Positions 23,793 to 33,953 of a stretch of 64,000 nt of DNA are shown in pieces. The number at the start of each line of letters is the position of its first letter. Position 1 is the stretch's first letter. Made by a program: the position numbers and the translations under genes. Source of the stretch: Cryptomeria japonica (lineage: Eukaryota; Streptophyta; Pinopsida; Cupressales; Cupressaceae); contig NC_081414.1 in assembly GCF_030272615.1 (NCBI RefSeq), forward strand, positions 269,001 to 333,000. Reading direction: 5' to 3'. The notes under the pieces are model-generated. The model did no database searches. It worked only from the letters and a program-made list of their open reading frames with translations, and was not told the origin of the DNA.

Positions 23793-23915
23793 CTATTTAA
23801 GGAGTACCTTCATTTGTAAATATTTATCTTTTTCATGCTAAGCAAAACTCTGCATAATTTTTGCCTCAACTAAGACTTTAAGCTTTTGTTGTGAAGATTC
23901 TATCAAGCAAATAAA
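23793..23915 (+). promoter_or_regulatory. E1 LTR promoter and poly(A) signal
   Basis: CTATTTAAGG at 23793-23802 is a TATA-like box. AATAAA at 23910-23915 fits the R-region poly(A) signal. The spacing (~115 bp) suits a short R region, and the ~630 bp to the primer site would be mainly U5. This position argues that everything from 18617 to here is U3. Confidence 0.5.
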
Positions 23916-24557
23916 GAAAGCAATTTTGTTTGATCTCAAACTTTGTGTTGTTTCAAGAAAGTTGTTTATATTAGTTAATGTTCTTATGTTCATTACTTAT
24001 ATATGTTCTTTACTTCCTTGGTATTGGAGATATTGTTATGTGGGTAAAAGAGCTCTTCAATCGTGCAAGTAGACTGTGTGCTCCTCGCATATTTGGGAAA
24101 TTTTCTAATAATTAAGTGATTAGTGGTAGGATTTGTATTACTGCAGTTACTTGTAGTTTAAAGGATTAGGAATTTATACTTGAAGACTTTGAGCTGCAAG
24201 TTAAGTTTCTAATTATTTGTAATAATCAGTTTGAGTTAGTGTTACATTTAAAGGAGATTTTGTGCTACTTGATTGTAAGTTTTAGCGTAGTTTGTTAGAT
24301 TCATTGTTCTTTTCTTTAAGTATCTAAAGAGATAGAGAATTGTAACAAGGTGGAGGGAGAATACATAAACTCTGAAAAAAAAGAGTTATATGCCCAATAC
24401 TAACCCACAAATTTTGATTTCTTATTAATTAGAGAAGAAATTTCAAAGGGAACCTCCCTTTGATGAGAGGAGAGATTAACTTCTCAACATAGCTGTGTGT
24501 GAATCATATATTTTGTCATTGGTACACTAGTGACAAAATATTCACCTAACAGTTTTT

Positions 24558-24575
24558 TGGCGACTTTGCTAGGGA
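24558..24575 (+). other. E1 primer-binding site
   Basis: TGGCGACTTTGCTAGGGA follows the LTR end after six bases. The TGGCGAC start (complementary to a tRNA 3' end ...GTCGCCA) is the form used by many plant Tat-lineage elements. The exact tRNA was not assigned. Confidence 0.65.
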
Positions 24576-24660
24576 GCGACGTGCAACCGATTTGTCTTTT
24601 TGGGTTGCAGTGCGCTTTCATTGTAATTTCCATATTGTTGCTTTTCTCCATATTCTAATC

Positions 24661-25970
24661 TGGCTGATCGAAGTTACACTCGTTGGTAGCGATTAGCAGG
24701 AATTGTTGATCCTACATTTGAGTTATTGCAACAATTTAATTTTCCCTTTGTGACACCTCCATAGACGCTCTCTCTTTTGTAGCGGACACGAAGTTTTCCT
24801 CCATCTGCACGGTGATCTCCTTTACCAAGTGAGGCGTCAAGTTTGCAAGTCTCAGTTGGTCCACTTGCAAATAGTTTTGTAATACAACCATATAATCCAT
24901 TAAGGATGGTTGCTGTTGGCCCTTGGGGCACTGCTTTTGGTCCATTGAGCTTAACCACACCTTTACACGAACTTCCCAAAGGCAAGCGAAAAAATTTGCC
25001 TAATTTTTTGGGAGATGGATCTCAACATCTAGATGAGCACATTGCTTCCTTCTACATTGCATGTGGGGTTCTGGGGGTTGAACATGAAGATGTTTCAGTG
25101 AGAATGTTAATTGAAACTTTGCATGGAGCTGCTACTGATTGGTTCTATCATCTTCCGGACGCTTGTATCACAAGTTGGGCAACTCTCAGAACATTATTTG
25201 AGGCAAGATTCAAGTCTGCCGAAGATGATCATGCGTTATTGGCACAATTAACTCAGATGAAGAAAGAGCCTCAGGAACCCATGCGTGAGTTCATATCAAA
25301 ATTCAATAAGCTACATAACTGTGTTCCGGTTGCTTCACGAACCATCGCTGGAAATTTGAAATTCTTCTTCATCAACGCTCAATTGCCAGAGGTGAGTTTT
25401 CTTTTGCGAAGGGACAATCCTACAGATTAGGCTGCTGCGCAACAAATGGCTATATCGATTGAAGATGATCTTATCCTTGCGGGAAAGATAAGGAGAGATC
25501 TTAACAAGGTTAGGAGTAATCGAGCTGTTGATGCGTCTTTCACTTCAACTAATTTTGTTGATCCCATGATACAAAAGCTAGCAAATGAGTTGTTAGCACT
25601 TAAGAAGCAGATTTCCTCACAAGGAAATACTTCTTATCATGATGTCCCGAGAAGGACTTATCCAAATAATGATTCCAATTACATCATGCGTAATCAGAAC
25701 AAATTACCACCCACTCCAGAAAGGCTTGCGTTGGAAGCACCACCCCAAAATTCAGCTACAAGATATTATGAAGCTGAAAAAAATGATCTTCCCCCTTTTG
25801 GTGACAAAGATGCTAATTTGCATCAAGAAGATGACGCAAAATTGGCTGGCGACTCTAACATCAGGTTTATGCATTATCAAGAAGATGATATGTCAAATAC
25901 ACGCGAAGGAGATGTCTTTGCAATATTCACTCGTTCACAAGCACATGTGGCTCAGCCACCTGCCATGTGA
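24661..25970 (+). pseudogene. E1 gag (broken)
   Basis: Translation from the primer-site side meets early stops. The main readable part starts ~24843. It carries the retrotransposon gag region: NFLGDGSQHLDEHIASFYIA, TLHGAATDWFYHLPDACITS (~25115-25175), LRTLFEARF and MREFISKFNKL. A stop at 25428 separates it from a Gln/Asn-rich C-terminal half reaching ~25967. No CCHC knuckle is seen. Gag assembles the particle that packages element RNA. Pol follows after a frame change. Confidence 0.8.
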
Positions 25971-26900
25971 AAAATGATGATTCTGTTCAAATTAAGGATT
26001 CTCAACGTTTGTCAGTTACTATTGCTAAGCGTGGGACTCCTATACCAAACCCCCCAAAAGACAACTATATCTCAAAGGATGTCGCGAAAGGTAAAAGTGT
26101 ACGTATTCCTTTGACTATTGTCAATTTTTCTGCACCTGTCAGTTCTTCTACACCTGCACCGAAGACTAGTGTTCCTCATGTTTTAAGTTCTCAAAATGAG
26201 AACCCAAATTTGTCTTTAATGAATTCTTTTCAATCATTTGATATTCTAGACCATGCTAGGAAAACCAAAATACAAATGTTTGAGGTAGAGTTTTTGAGGT
26301 CTAACCTAGATCAATTTGAACGTTTGGTCAAGTTTGTTAAAGAAAAAGATAATACCCCAAGAAGTCTTCCCAATTCTGATTCACTTCAAAATAACCTAGT
26401 AATTTCCCCTTCTACGGAAAAGATAGAGCCATTCTATATCTCTTTGTTGATTAATGGTTTTAAGCTTAGTAATTGTGTGATCGATTCTGGGGCATCTGAT
26501 AATGTTATGCCAACAAAAGTTGCCAATTCCCTTGGCTTGACTTTTTCCAAAACATTTGGAAGATGTTTCTCTATGGATAACAAGCAAGTCCCCTTGATAG
26601 GTCAGATCAAGGACGCACAATTTGCGTTCGCTGCATTTCCAGAAAAGAAGATTAAGATGATAGTATTGGTAGTAGATGTACCAGCTTCTCATGGCCTATT
26701 ATTGGGAAGAAATTTATGTAGAGATGTTGGGGGAGAGTTAAGCATGGATATGACTGAGGCACACATTCCCGTCAAGGGGGAAGTTAAGAAGTTGTATCCT
26801 GAAAAAGAATCAAAGTACATTGTTGTTAAATCTGATGATCAACGGGCTCAGATCCTTTTTGAGTCATCAGGAATGGGTAATTATTTCTTGCATGCTAATG
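25967..26900 (+). pseudogene. E1 aspartic protease
   Basis: A retropepsin-type domain with the active site CVIDSGASDN at ~26476-26505, a FGRCFSMDNKQVPLIGQ segment and the flap/C-terminal GLLLGRNLCRDVGG (~26694-26735), typical of gypsy proteases (LLGR-W/L). Upstream is a Pro/Ser-rich linker. The frame is open here and runs on into the RNase H. It cleaves the gag-pol polyprotein in an active element. Confidence 0.8.
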
Positions 26901-27054
26901 ATGAGGTAGAGGTTGATCCTGAGATTGAAGATGTCTTTTCCCATAAAGAGGTTTCTAGTGATTGTGAGAGTACTATTACAGAGTCTGTGGGATCTTCGAC
27001 CTCACAGGAGGAAATTCTTAATTTTGATACTGCTAACATTGGTAATCCAAATGA

Positions 27055-27450
27055 TGTTTGGACGCTAGAATTTGATGGCAGTTGTTCTTCTACTAGATCA
27101 GGAGTCGGTATCGTTTTGGTTTCTCCCGAGGGTAATCTTTTCCCTTTCTCTTTCAAATTGCAATTTGATAATACAAATAACACTGCCGAGTACGAATCAC
27201 TTCTCCTGGGAATGAATGTTGCTAAGCAGAAGGGAATCAAGAATTTGCATGCTCAAGGAGATGCGGAGTTAATTGTGTGTCAAGTCAGGAATATATATCA
27301 AACAAGGAGCGATAGGCTATGACATTATCATAACCTGGTTTGGGATTTGATTGAGGTATTCGATCCCTTTGATATATTTGTTGTCTCTTGTGAATTTAAT
27401 GACAGGGCAGACTCATTAGCAATATCTGCAACCTCTTTGGTTCCTCACAA
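27055..27450 (+). pseudogene. E1 second-type RNase H placed before RT
   Basis: RVT_3-type (plant/archaeal-like) RNase H with all four acidic residues visible: LEFDGSCS, NTAEYESLLLG, AQGDAELIVCQV and, after one stop at 27320, FNDRADSLAI. In Tat elements this domain lies between the gypsy RNase H and integrase. Here it lies between protease and RT, while the gypsy RNase H after RT has lost its first Asp (IYAS where TDAS is usual). It degrades RNA in RNA:DNA hybrids during reverse transcription. See finding on domain order. Confidence 0.8.
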
Positions 27451-27661
27451 AGATATTTCAGGATCAACTTATGTTGTTGAATTGGTCTTTTGGCCAAGTG
27501 CTCCTGACAACTCTGATCATTGGCAAGTGTTTAATGATGATCGTCATGTAATCAATTTCTTGCAGACCGCTGACAATTTTGATGACCTGTATTTTGAAGG
27601 TAGTCACTGCCCTTCAAAAGATGCAGTTGAAAGCATTGACACAAAAACGTGAGAGAAATTT

Positions 27662-29240
27662 TTGCAGTTGAAAGGAAATAAGATCCCTAAAGGTCTGGTT
27701 TCTTTAGAAAAGTTGTTTGACAAGCATGACCGCTACGTCAAAAAGCAACAAAAATCAGCTGCGGGATCAATGGAATATGAGCAGGTAAATATTAGCATTG
27801 AAGTCAACCCAAAGTTGATTAACATCAGGAAGTGTTGTTCACAAGAAGAAAGGCATAAACTTGTTGCGTTTGTCTTGGCTTACTCCTATGAAGACTTGAA
27901 GTCTTTCTGTCCAGAAGAATTTCTTCACGACATTCCATTAAAGCCAGGTATCATGCCTTTTCGACAGAAGAAAAGGCAATATAATCCAAAGATATCAAAT
28001 ACTATCTTTGCTGAAGTTCAGAAGATGTTGAAAGCAAAGATAATTTTCCCCATTCATCATTCATCTTGGATAGCCAATTTGTACCTGTACGTAAGAATGG
28101 TGAGATTCAGATATGTGTTGATTTCCGGAATTTGAATCAGACATCCTTGAAAGATAACTATCCTTTACTTGTCATGGATCATGTCCTACAAGCTGTTACC
28201 AGAGTAGAGATGATGTCCATGTTGGACGGAGTTTTGGGTTACAACCAAGTAGAATTTCTGGAACAAGATCAACATAAGACCGCGTTTACTACACCTTGGG
28301 GTACCTTTGCATATCGCATGATGCCTTTTGGGTTAATAAATGCGAGAGAAACTTTCCAACGTGCAATGGACTTGGCCTTCTGAATTTTTCTTGGTAAGTT
28401 CATTGTAGTCTATTTGGATGATTTGACTGTTTATTCTAAGAAACGTCAAAATCATTTCTTTCATTTGCAACAAGTCTTAGAGAAGTGTCGTCAGCATGGA
28501 ATTTTCCTCAATCCCAAGAAATATGTTTTTGGGGTCACTGAAGGTAAGTTACTTGGGCATATTGTTTCAAAAGAAGGTATAAAAATTGATGTTGAAAGAG
28601 TAAAAGCTATTCGTGACCTTTCCATGCCAACAAGTAAGACTGTCGTTCATTCTTTCTTCGACAAAGTAATTTTCTTACGAAGATTTATTCCAAACTTTGC
28701 TGAACAGACTCGTCACATAGTTAACCTAATGAAAGGTGATTCTCTTTTCAAGTGGACTCCTGAAGGAAAGAAAGCTTTCCATTAGATCAAGGAGGCCATG
28801 GCAAATGCCCCAATCTTGGTATGCCTAGATTATACCAAAGATTTTATCATGTATATCTATGCATCAAATCATACCTGTTCGGCTATATTGATGCAGAAAA
28901 ATAATGAAGGCGTGGAATCACCCATTGCATTCATGAGTCATCCACTAAAGGCTCATGAGTTGAAGTACTCAGAAATGGAGAAGTATGCTTTTGTTGTGGT
29001 AAAAGCGATGAAACATTTCAGGTTTTATATTCTGAATTCACATGTCATTGCTCTTGTTCTCGATGTTGTTGTTAAGACAATTTTGACACAACAAGAGTTT
29101 GGAACTAAAAGGGACAAATGGATTACCAAGATTCAGGAATATGAGATGGAAATCAAGCCCACTAAGTTGGTTCGTGGAAAAGGTCTATGTCAATTGATGG
29201 CTGACAACAAATTAATTGATCAAGTGGTGTTGGAAAATGA
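27662..29240 (+). pseudogene. E1 reverse transcriptase and degenerate gypsy RNase H
   Basis: It follows a linker with LKGNKIPKGLVSLEKLFDK. RT shows VRKNGEIQICVDFRNLNQ, TAFTTPWGTFAYRMMPFGL and the active site VYLDDLTVYS (~28408-28435) with both Asp kept. A frameshift near 28080, a stop at 28381 and a stop at 28783 break it. The gypsy-type RNase H follows (DFIMYIYASNHTCSAILMQ), with Tyr-Ala where the catalytic TDAS motif should be. So RNase H function probably depended on the upstream domain. Confidence 0.85.
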
Positions 29241-29289
29241 AGGTATGAATCAAGATCTTCCCAAAGTTCTATTTGTCAGTACCACTGAT

Positions 29290-30556
29290 GAGTGGTATTC
29301 CGACTTGGTGTATCTCTTAACATATGGAGACTGTCATGCACACCTATCAAGGAAAGAAAGGCGAACCCTGAGGCTTAAAGAAGTGAATTTTGTCCTATGG
29401 GACAATGGTTTGTATAAGAAAGGTCTATACGGAAATTTCCCGCACTGCGTAGACAAACAAAAACAAGTAAGATTACTTCAAGCTTTTCATGATCTTGCTT
29501 ATGGTGGACATTTTTCTGCTCCTGTCACTGCACACAAAATTTTGCGTGCTAGATACTATTGGCCGACATTGTTTAAGGATACATACAATTGGGTTCGCAA
29601 GTGTGAGCAATGTCAACAATTTGTGGGTAAGCCCAAACTAGTTGTGCTCCCTCTTAAACTAGTAGTAATTGAAGAGCCCTTTCAACAGTGGGGATTGGAC
29701 TTCATTGGACCTGTCAATCTGACATCTAGTGCAGGTCACATATACATTCTCACAACAACAGATTACTTCACCAAGTGGGTGGAGGCAATTCCAACTAAGC
29801 AAGCTACCTCGGCGGTGGTTTGTCAATTCCTGAAGGAAAACACCGTTTCAAGGTTTAGTGTTCCTCATAAGATAATAATCAATAATGCTTCATATTTTTC
29901 ATCTTATGAGATCATTGACTTTTTTTTTTTTTTTTAATCATTGTATTACCCTTTCACACTCATCTAACTATTATCTGCAAGGAAATGGTCAAGTTGAGTT
30001 AAACAACAAGAATCTAGTTACCATTATGAGAAAGCTTGTTGATGAGAAACAACGAACTTGGCATAAAGCTCTCTATGATGCGCTATGGGTGGATCGTATA
30101 ACTCCAAAAAGAGCAATCTGTATGTCACCTTTTCAACTTCTGTATGGGTTGAATGTCGAGATTCCAATCATTGTGGAACTTCCAACATTAAAGCTCGCCA
30201 AGGCCATTGAAGATGAAACCTATCAAAATTCGCTTGACAAGTGGATTATGTTTCTTTCTCAGTTGGAAGAAACAAGAGCAGAATTGGTTGATAGGATTGC
30301 TAAACATCAAAGTTAAGTGAAGATTTTTTTTGATAAGAAAACAACTTCTCGTGAGTTCTCAGTTGGTGATCAAGTCTTGTTATGGGACAAGAGGAGGGAA
30401 CCAAATGGTTTGCATGGAAAGTTTGACTTCTTATGGAGAGGTCCCATCACTATTTATGAAGTATGTGGCAAGCATAGCTACTTACTTGCATATGCTGGTG
30501 GTACCCCGTTCTCACTAACTCATAGTGGAAAACATTTGAAGCTCTTTACTCAATAG
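29290..30556 (+). pseudogene. E1 integrase (broken)
   Basis: The H2C2 zinc region (HDLAYGGHFSAPVTAHKIL ... CEQCQ, ~29490-29615) is followed by the core. WGLDFIGPVN carries the first Asp. The second site reads IINNASYFS where TDNGSxF is usual, so Asp is Asn. GNGQVELNNK carries the Glu. A poly-T tract of 14-15 bases at 29922-29936 causes a frame break. The C-terminal DQVLLWDKRREPNGLHGKFDFLWRGP segment is the chromodomain-less SH3-like end. The stop is at 30554-30556. Confidence 0.85.
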
Positions 30557-30715
30557 AGAACAATGTAAATGAAGTTGTACTTATTGTAAAATATGTATAG
30601 TCTTTTCGTTGCCTGACTCTATAGCCCAATGGATACAGGCACTCGGAGTTATGGATTCTACAAGCTTCAAGTGGTGCAGCTTGTTCCCTAGTCAGAGCCA
30701 GCTATTGTCCTCGAT
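30557..30715 (+). other. E1 3' untranslated segment
   Basis: The short stretch between the integrase stop and the 3' LTR. No clean polypurine tract is visible just before TGTCCTCG, which slightly weakens the LTR-start call. A tRNA-like A-box resemblance (TATAGCCCAATGGATA) is noted but not supported as a gene. Confidence 0.4.
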
Positions 30716-31159
30716 TTCAGCATGGCCAAAATCGTGAGGCAACCCTACGAAACTGGTCCGTTTCATACCTTATGACCTCCGGGAGAGCTTGATCGACTCC
30801 GTCGGTTTTCTAAGTTTTTAAGATTTGCAAAGTCTGACCTGCAGGGTTCCTTCTTTTCAAAGGTAATTGCACATCGGACTTTAAAGTCCGATGTGCAAAG
30901 GTTTGGTTTTATCTTTGCAGATCAGACTTTAAAGTCCGACCTGTAGGTAATCCTTCCCCTACAGTTCGGACTTTAAAGTCCAATCTGCAGTCTTTCGATC
31001 AAAAGTTGCATGTCGGACTTTAAAGTCCGACTTGCAAGGGTTTTATTCTTGCATGTCAAGTCCGACATGCACTGTGTGATTAGTAATTATGGTCACATTT
31101 ATTGCTAATTTAGGAGATTATTTATTAAATTTTGGAGATTATTTCTTCATTCTTGTTTG
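30716..31159 (+). repeat. E1 3' LTR, truncated at 31159
   Basis: It matches the start of the 5' LTR from TGTCCTCGATT to ATTATTTCTTCATTCTTGTTTG. It keeps six palindromic units, including a perfect 32-bp palindrome at 30867-30898. The remaining ~5.4 kb of LTR is absent here. The break coincides with CACTAATACATTTGG, which could be the end of a CACTA transposon. Confidence 0.8.
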
Positions 31160-31571
31160 CCACTAATACATTTGGACTAGATTTTTGACTGAGGTTTCCG
31201 ATGGAGAAGGTATATTATGGCCAAATTTGATTTTTTTTGAAAAATGGCCCGCATTCATCGTAATTCCGACGGAAATTTCCCATTTGGTTTCGACAAAGAA
31301 GGCATTAGCAATGAGAATTTTCTTTTTTTTTAAAAAGTGCTCAAGTTCATCGTAATTCCGATGACAGCGGCCATTACAAAATAAAAAAAGAGGCGGGGAA
31401 TTCATTTGTGAATTGCAATCCTGCGTATGCGTCCATGGCGAATTCAACCCCCAAGAACATCAAACCCACGTCGAAGGCAATCCCGCGCAGGAGGTAGATT
31501 CAAATTGCCCTAGTTTTTAGTTTCATGTTGCAAAAAATATACATGTGGTGGTTAATTGTCCTAGTTTAATC
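31160..31571. other. Possible CACTA 5' terminus and subterminal repeats
   Basis: CACTAATACATTTGG at 31162 begins exactly where the E1 LTR stops. It is followed by repeated TTCCGATGG/TTCCGACGG/TTCCGATGA words (31197, 31264, 31356), two of them within TCATCGTAATTCCGA. That is how CACTA elements are built. I found no convincing inverted partner or 3-bp target duplication downstream of 56.4 kb, so the call is tentative. Confidence 0.35.
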
Positions 31572-32360
31572 TCATAAAACCATAGAATTGTGATTGAGGA
31601 GTGAGCGTTCAATTTTGTAGCAGCAATCCCTTCCTCCCGTATACGCGTGTGTTGATTGTTCACATGAGATCACATTTCTTTGTGGCATCGTATCAAATAA
31701 CTCACGAGCCTTGTCCATGTTTCCACATTTTGCATTCATGTCAAGCAGGGCATTTGCAAGTACAACGCCTAACAAAATTCCTCTATCCGTTATGCTTTGA
31801 TGGATGTCCATACCCTGTTCCAAAGCTCCCATTTTTGCACAGGTAGGGAGGATGCTGGCAAAGGTTGTGGAATTTGGCTTTATGCCTTCGAATTTCATTT
31901 GCTTGAAAATGTCTAAATCCTTTTCGATAAATCTATTTTGTGCATATCCAGCAATCGTTGCAGTCCACGAGACAACATTTCTTTCAGGCATTCTATCAAA
32001 CAGTTCATGTGCCTTGTCTATGCTTCCACATTTTGCATACATGTCTACCAGGGCAGTTACAACTACAACATCTGACAAAATTTCTCTATCCTTTATGCTT
32101 TGATGAATGTCCATACCCTGTTCCAAATCTCCCATTTTGGTACAGGCAGGGAGGATAGTAGCAATGGTCGTGGAATTTGACTTTACACCTGCCGATTGCA
32201 TTTGCTTGAAAGTTTATAAAGCCTTCTCAACAAATCCATTTTGTGCAGTTGCAACTACATCTGACAAAATTCCTCTATCTTTTATGCTTTGATGGATGTC
32301 CATACCTTGTTCCAAAGCTCCCATTTTGGCACAGGCTGGGAGTACGCTGGCAAACATAAC
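31572..32360 (-). pseudogene. PLS-type PPR gene fragment
   Basis: The minus-strand frame has tandem pentatricopeptide repeats of the plant PLS class: VVVVTALVDMYAKCGSIDKA, HELFDRMPERNVVSWTATIAGYAQ, KQMKFEGIKPNSTTFASILP, GALEQGMDIHQSI, then MNAKCGNMDKARELFDTMPQ. Family role: sequence-specific organellar RNA binding. The first repeat (~32260) has an internal deletion, a stop lies near 32217, and the C-terminus runs into unrelated sequence after ISCEQS. No start, transit peptide or E/DYW end is present. It lies between the E1 break and the CACTA transposase genes, so it may be captured cargo. Confidence 0.8.
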
Positions 32361-33953
32361 TAAAGAAATGCAATGATCAACTCCAAAGACATCAAACCAC
32401 TACTAACAAAACCAAGAGTCTAAAATATGATAGGGAATAGTGTGAGTTGTCCTGAAATAAAATATTTTATTTTCAATTTCAACTAAAACATAATTACTCA
32501 GCCATTTAATGTTATTAATAAGTGTTTAATTTATGAAAGAGATAAATGGTTGGCCACAAGTACATGAGTTAGTAAATGCACACAAATAAGTGAATTTGAT
32601 ATTCAAAACTATCTACAATGAATTCAATTCTTGTCCATTACTCATTTATGTTTGCAATAAGCATCTTTCTTTGTTTTTCTTAATTTTTATTCATAGTTAT
32701 GTGCATATTTCACATTCTATAATTAGGATATCAATTGCTATGGCTGAACACTAGCATGATGTTTGTGTTGTGGTATAGATGCGTGGAAACATAATTATGG
32801 GATTGTTATATTATCGAGATCATAAATCTAGATATCGCATATTAGTTCTAGCTCTTCTTGGATTGAGTCTAAAGTTGACATACAGTCATAAAGCCATTAT
32901 TAGCAAATCTATCCATTTCTAGTAAAGACAATTGAGAAAGTTATTTTGATATTGAGAGTTTCTTATCTGTTTACCTATTGATCATTATTAAGCCATTATA
33001 TTTAGGTCTATTTATCTCTCTTGCAAAACCTCTGTAAGTGTCCTAGATTGTCCCTACTACTCACTCTTCAATGAAATAGTGGAGTTCTAAAGATTTGTTG
33101 CACAAGATGGTGTTGAACATATCAACAAGACTAGCATGGAAGGCATGTTCAAGCTTCCACTTGTACAACTTACAACAAATGATTTGTTGATAGAAGAAAT
33201 TCTTGAAATAGGAATACAATCGAAAGACAAGTAAGTACATACAAACCTCCTCAGTTGAAAGTAAAATCTGTGTATAAAAAGAGTACATTGAATCCCAATC
33301 CATAAACACAATAGAGATACCGGTGGAGACTTAATTGGATGTAGCATGTCGCACCAAAGTTGTTAGAGTATGCTAAGCTAGTACATAATGTTTCCTAAAG
33401 CCACATTAGTATTTTACCCAGATCATTATCTACCAAAACTAACTATAGTAATCCTTTTGAGGATTCATTTCATGGTGCTAGATCTTCATTTAGTTCCACT
33501 TCTTGTTGGAGAAAAGAACAGTTATTTCTTGAGGTAGATGAATATCACATCAACAAAGGACAAGACCCTTTCTAGAATATAACAAATTCTACTCCAACAA
33601 AAGATCATGGGGGTTTCACTAGAGATATTGAATAAGAGATAGACTTCTACTGATGCATTAAAAGCATTGGCATGTTCTTCATTTATTGATGTAAACTCTC
33701 TGTGACGCCACCGCAACCAACAAAGGTGTAAAAAGTTGTTTGCAATGCATGGATTTTTAGGATTGTCCTTTGAGAAAACATAATTAAAGTATGGAAGCAG
33801 GATCTGCCAGCTCCTAAGGGAATCTTGATGAAAAATAACTGTAAAATATTTGGGCGAGCTTATATGCAAAATAAGCAAACTAGAAATCTAAATTCAATAA
33901 GATGCTCTGTTCAATGATGATAATTTATATTTTCTTGCCAGTGAAGAAAGACC
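32361..33953. other. Unannotated AT-rich spacer before transposase
   Basis: No supported gene. It may be the 5' untranslated or promoter region of the CACTA transposase gene. An acceptor-like TTTTCTTGCCAG at ~33942 precedes the first coding ATG. Confidence 0.4.

Larger units (their letters stand above)
18617..24551 (+). repeat. E1 5' LTR, ~5.9 kb, with embedded reading frame
   Basis: It starts TGTCCTCGATT. The first ~480 bp match the 3' LTR at 30716-31159, including CAACCCTACGAAA, AGAGCTTGATCGACTC and GGAGATTATTTATTAAAT. It ends CACCTAACA, directly before a TGGCGAC primer site. LTR control signals sit near the right end (CTATTTAAGG at 23793, AATAAA at 23910), which makes U3 about 5.2 kb. U3 holds the palindrome array and a ~1210-codon frame. 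The 3' LTR is truncated, so the full length rests on the primer site and signals rather than on a paired copy. Confidence 0.65.
18617..31159 (+). mobile_element. E1: Tat-related Ty3/gypsy element with LTR-borne ORF
   Basis: The order is 5' LTR (with palindrome array and extra frame), primer site, gag, protease, second-type RNase H, reverse transcriptase, degenerate gypsy RNase H, integrase, then a truncated 3' LTR. All coding parts carry stops or frameshifts. The 3' LTR breaks off at 31159, where a sequence starting CACTAATACA begins. Its RNase H placement contrasts with element E2 in this window. Confidence 0.8.

Noticed and set aside
30615-30707. tRNA or tRNA-derived SINE before the E1 3' LTR
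   Set aside because: TATAGCCCAATGGATA resembles a tRNA A box and the segment ends in GCCA, but there is no B box (GTTCGANTC) and no clear cloverleaf.
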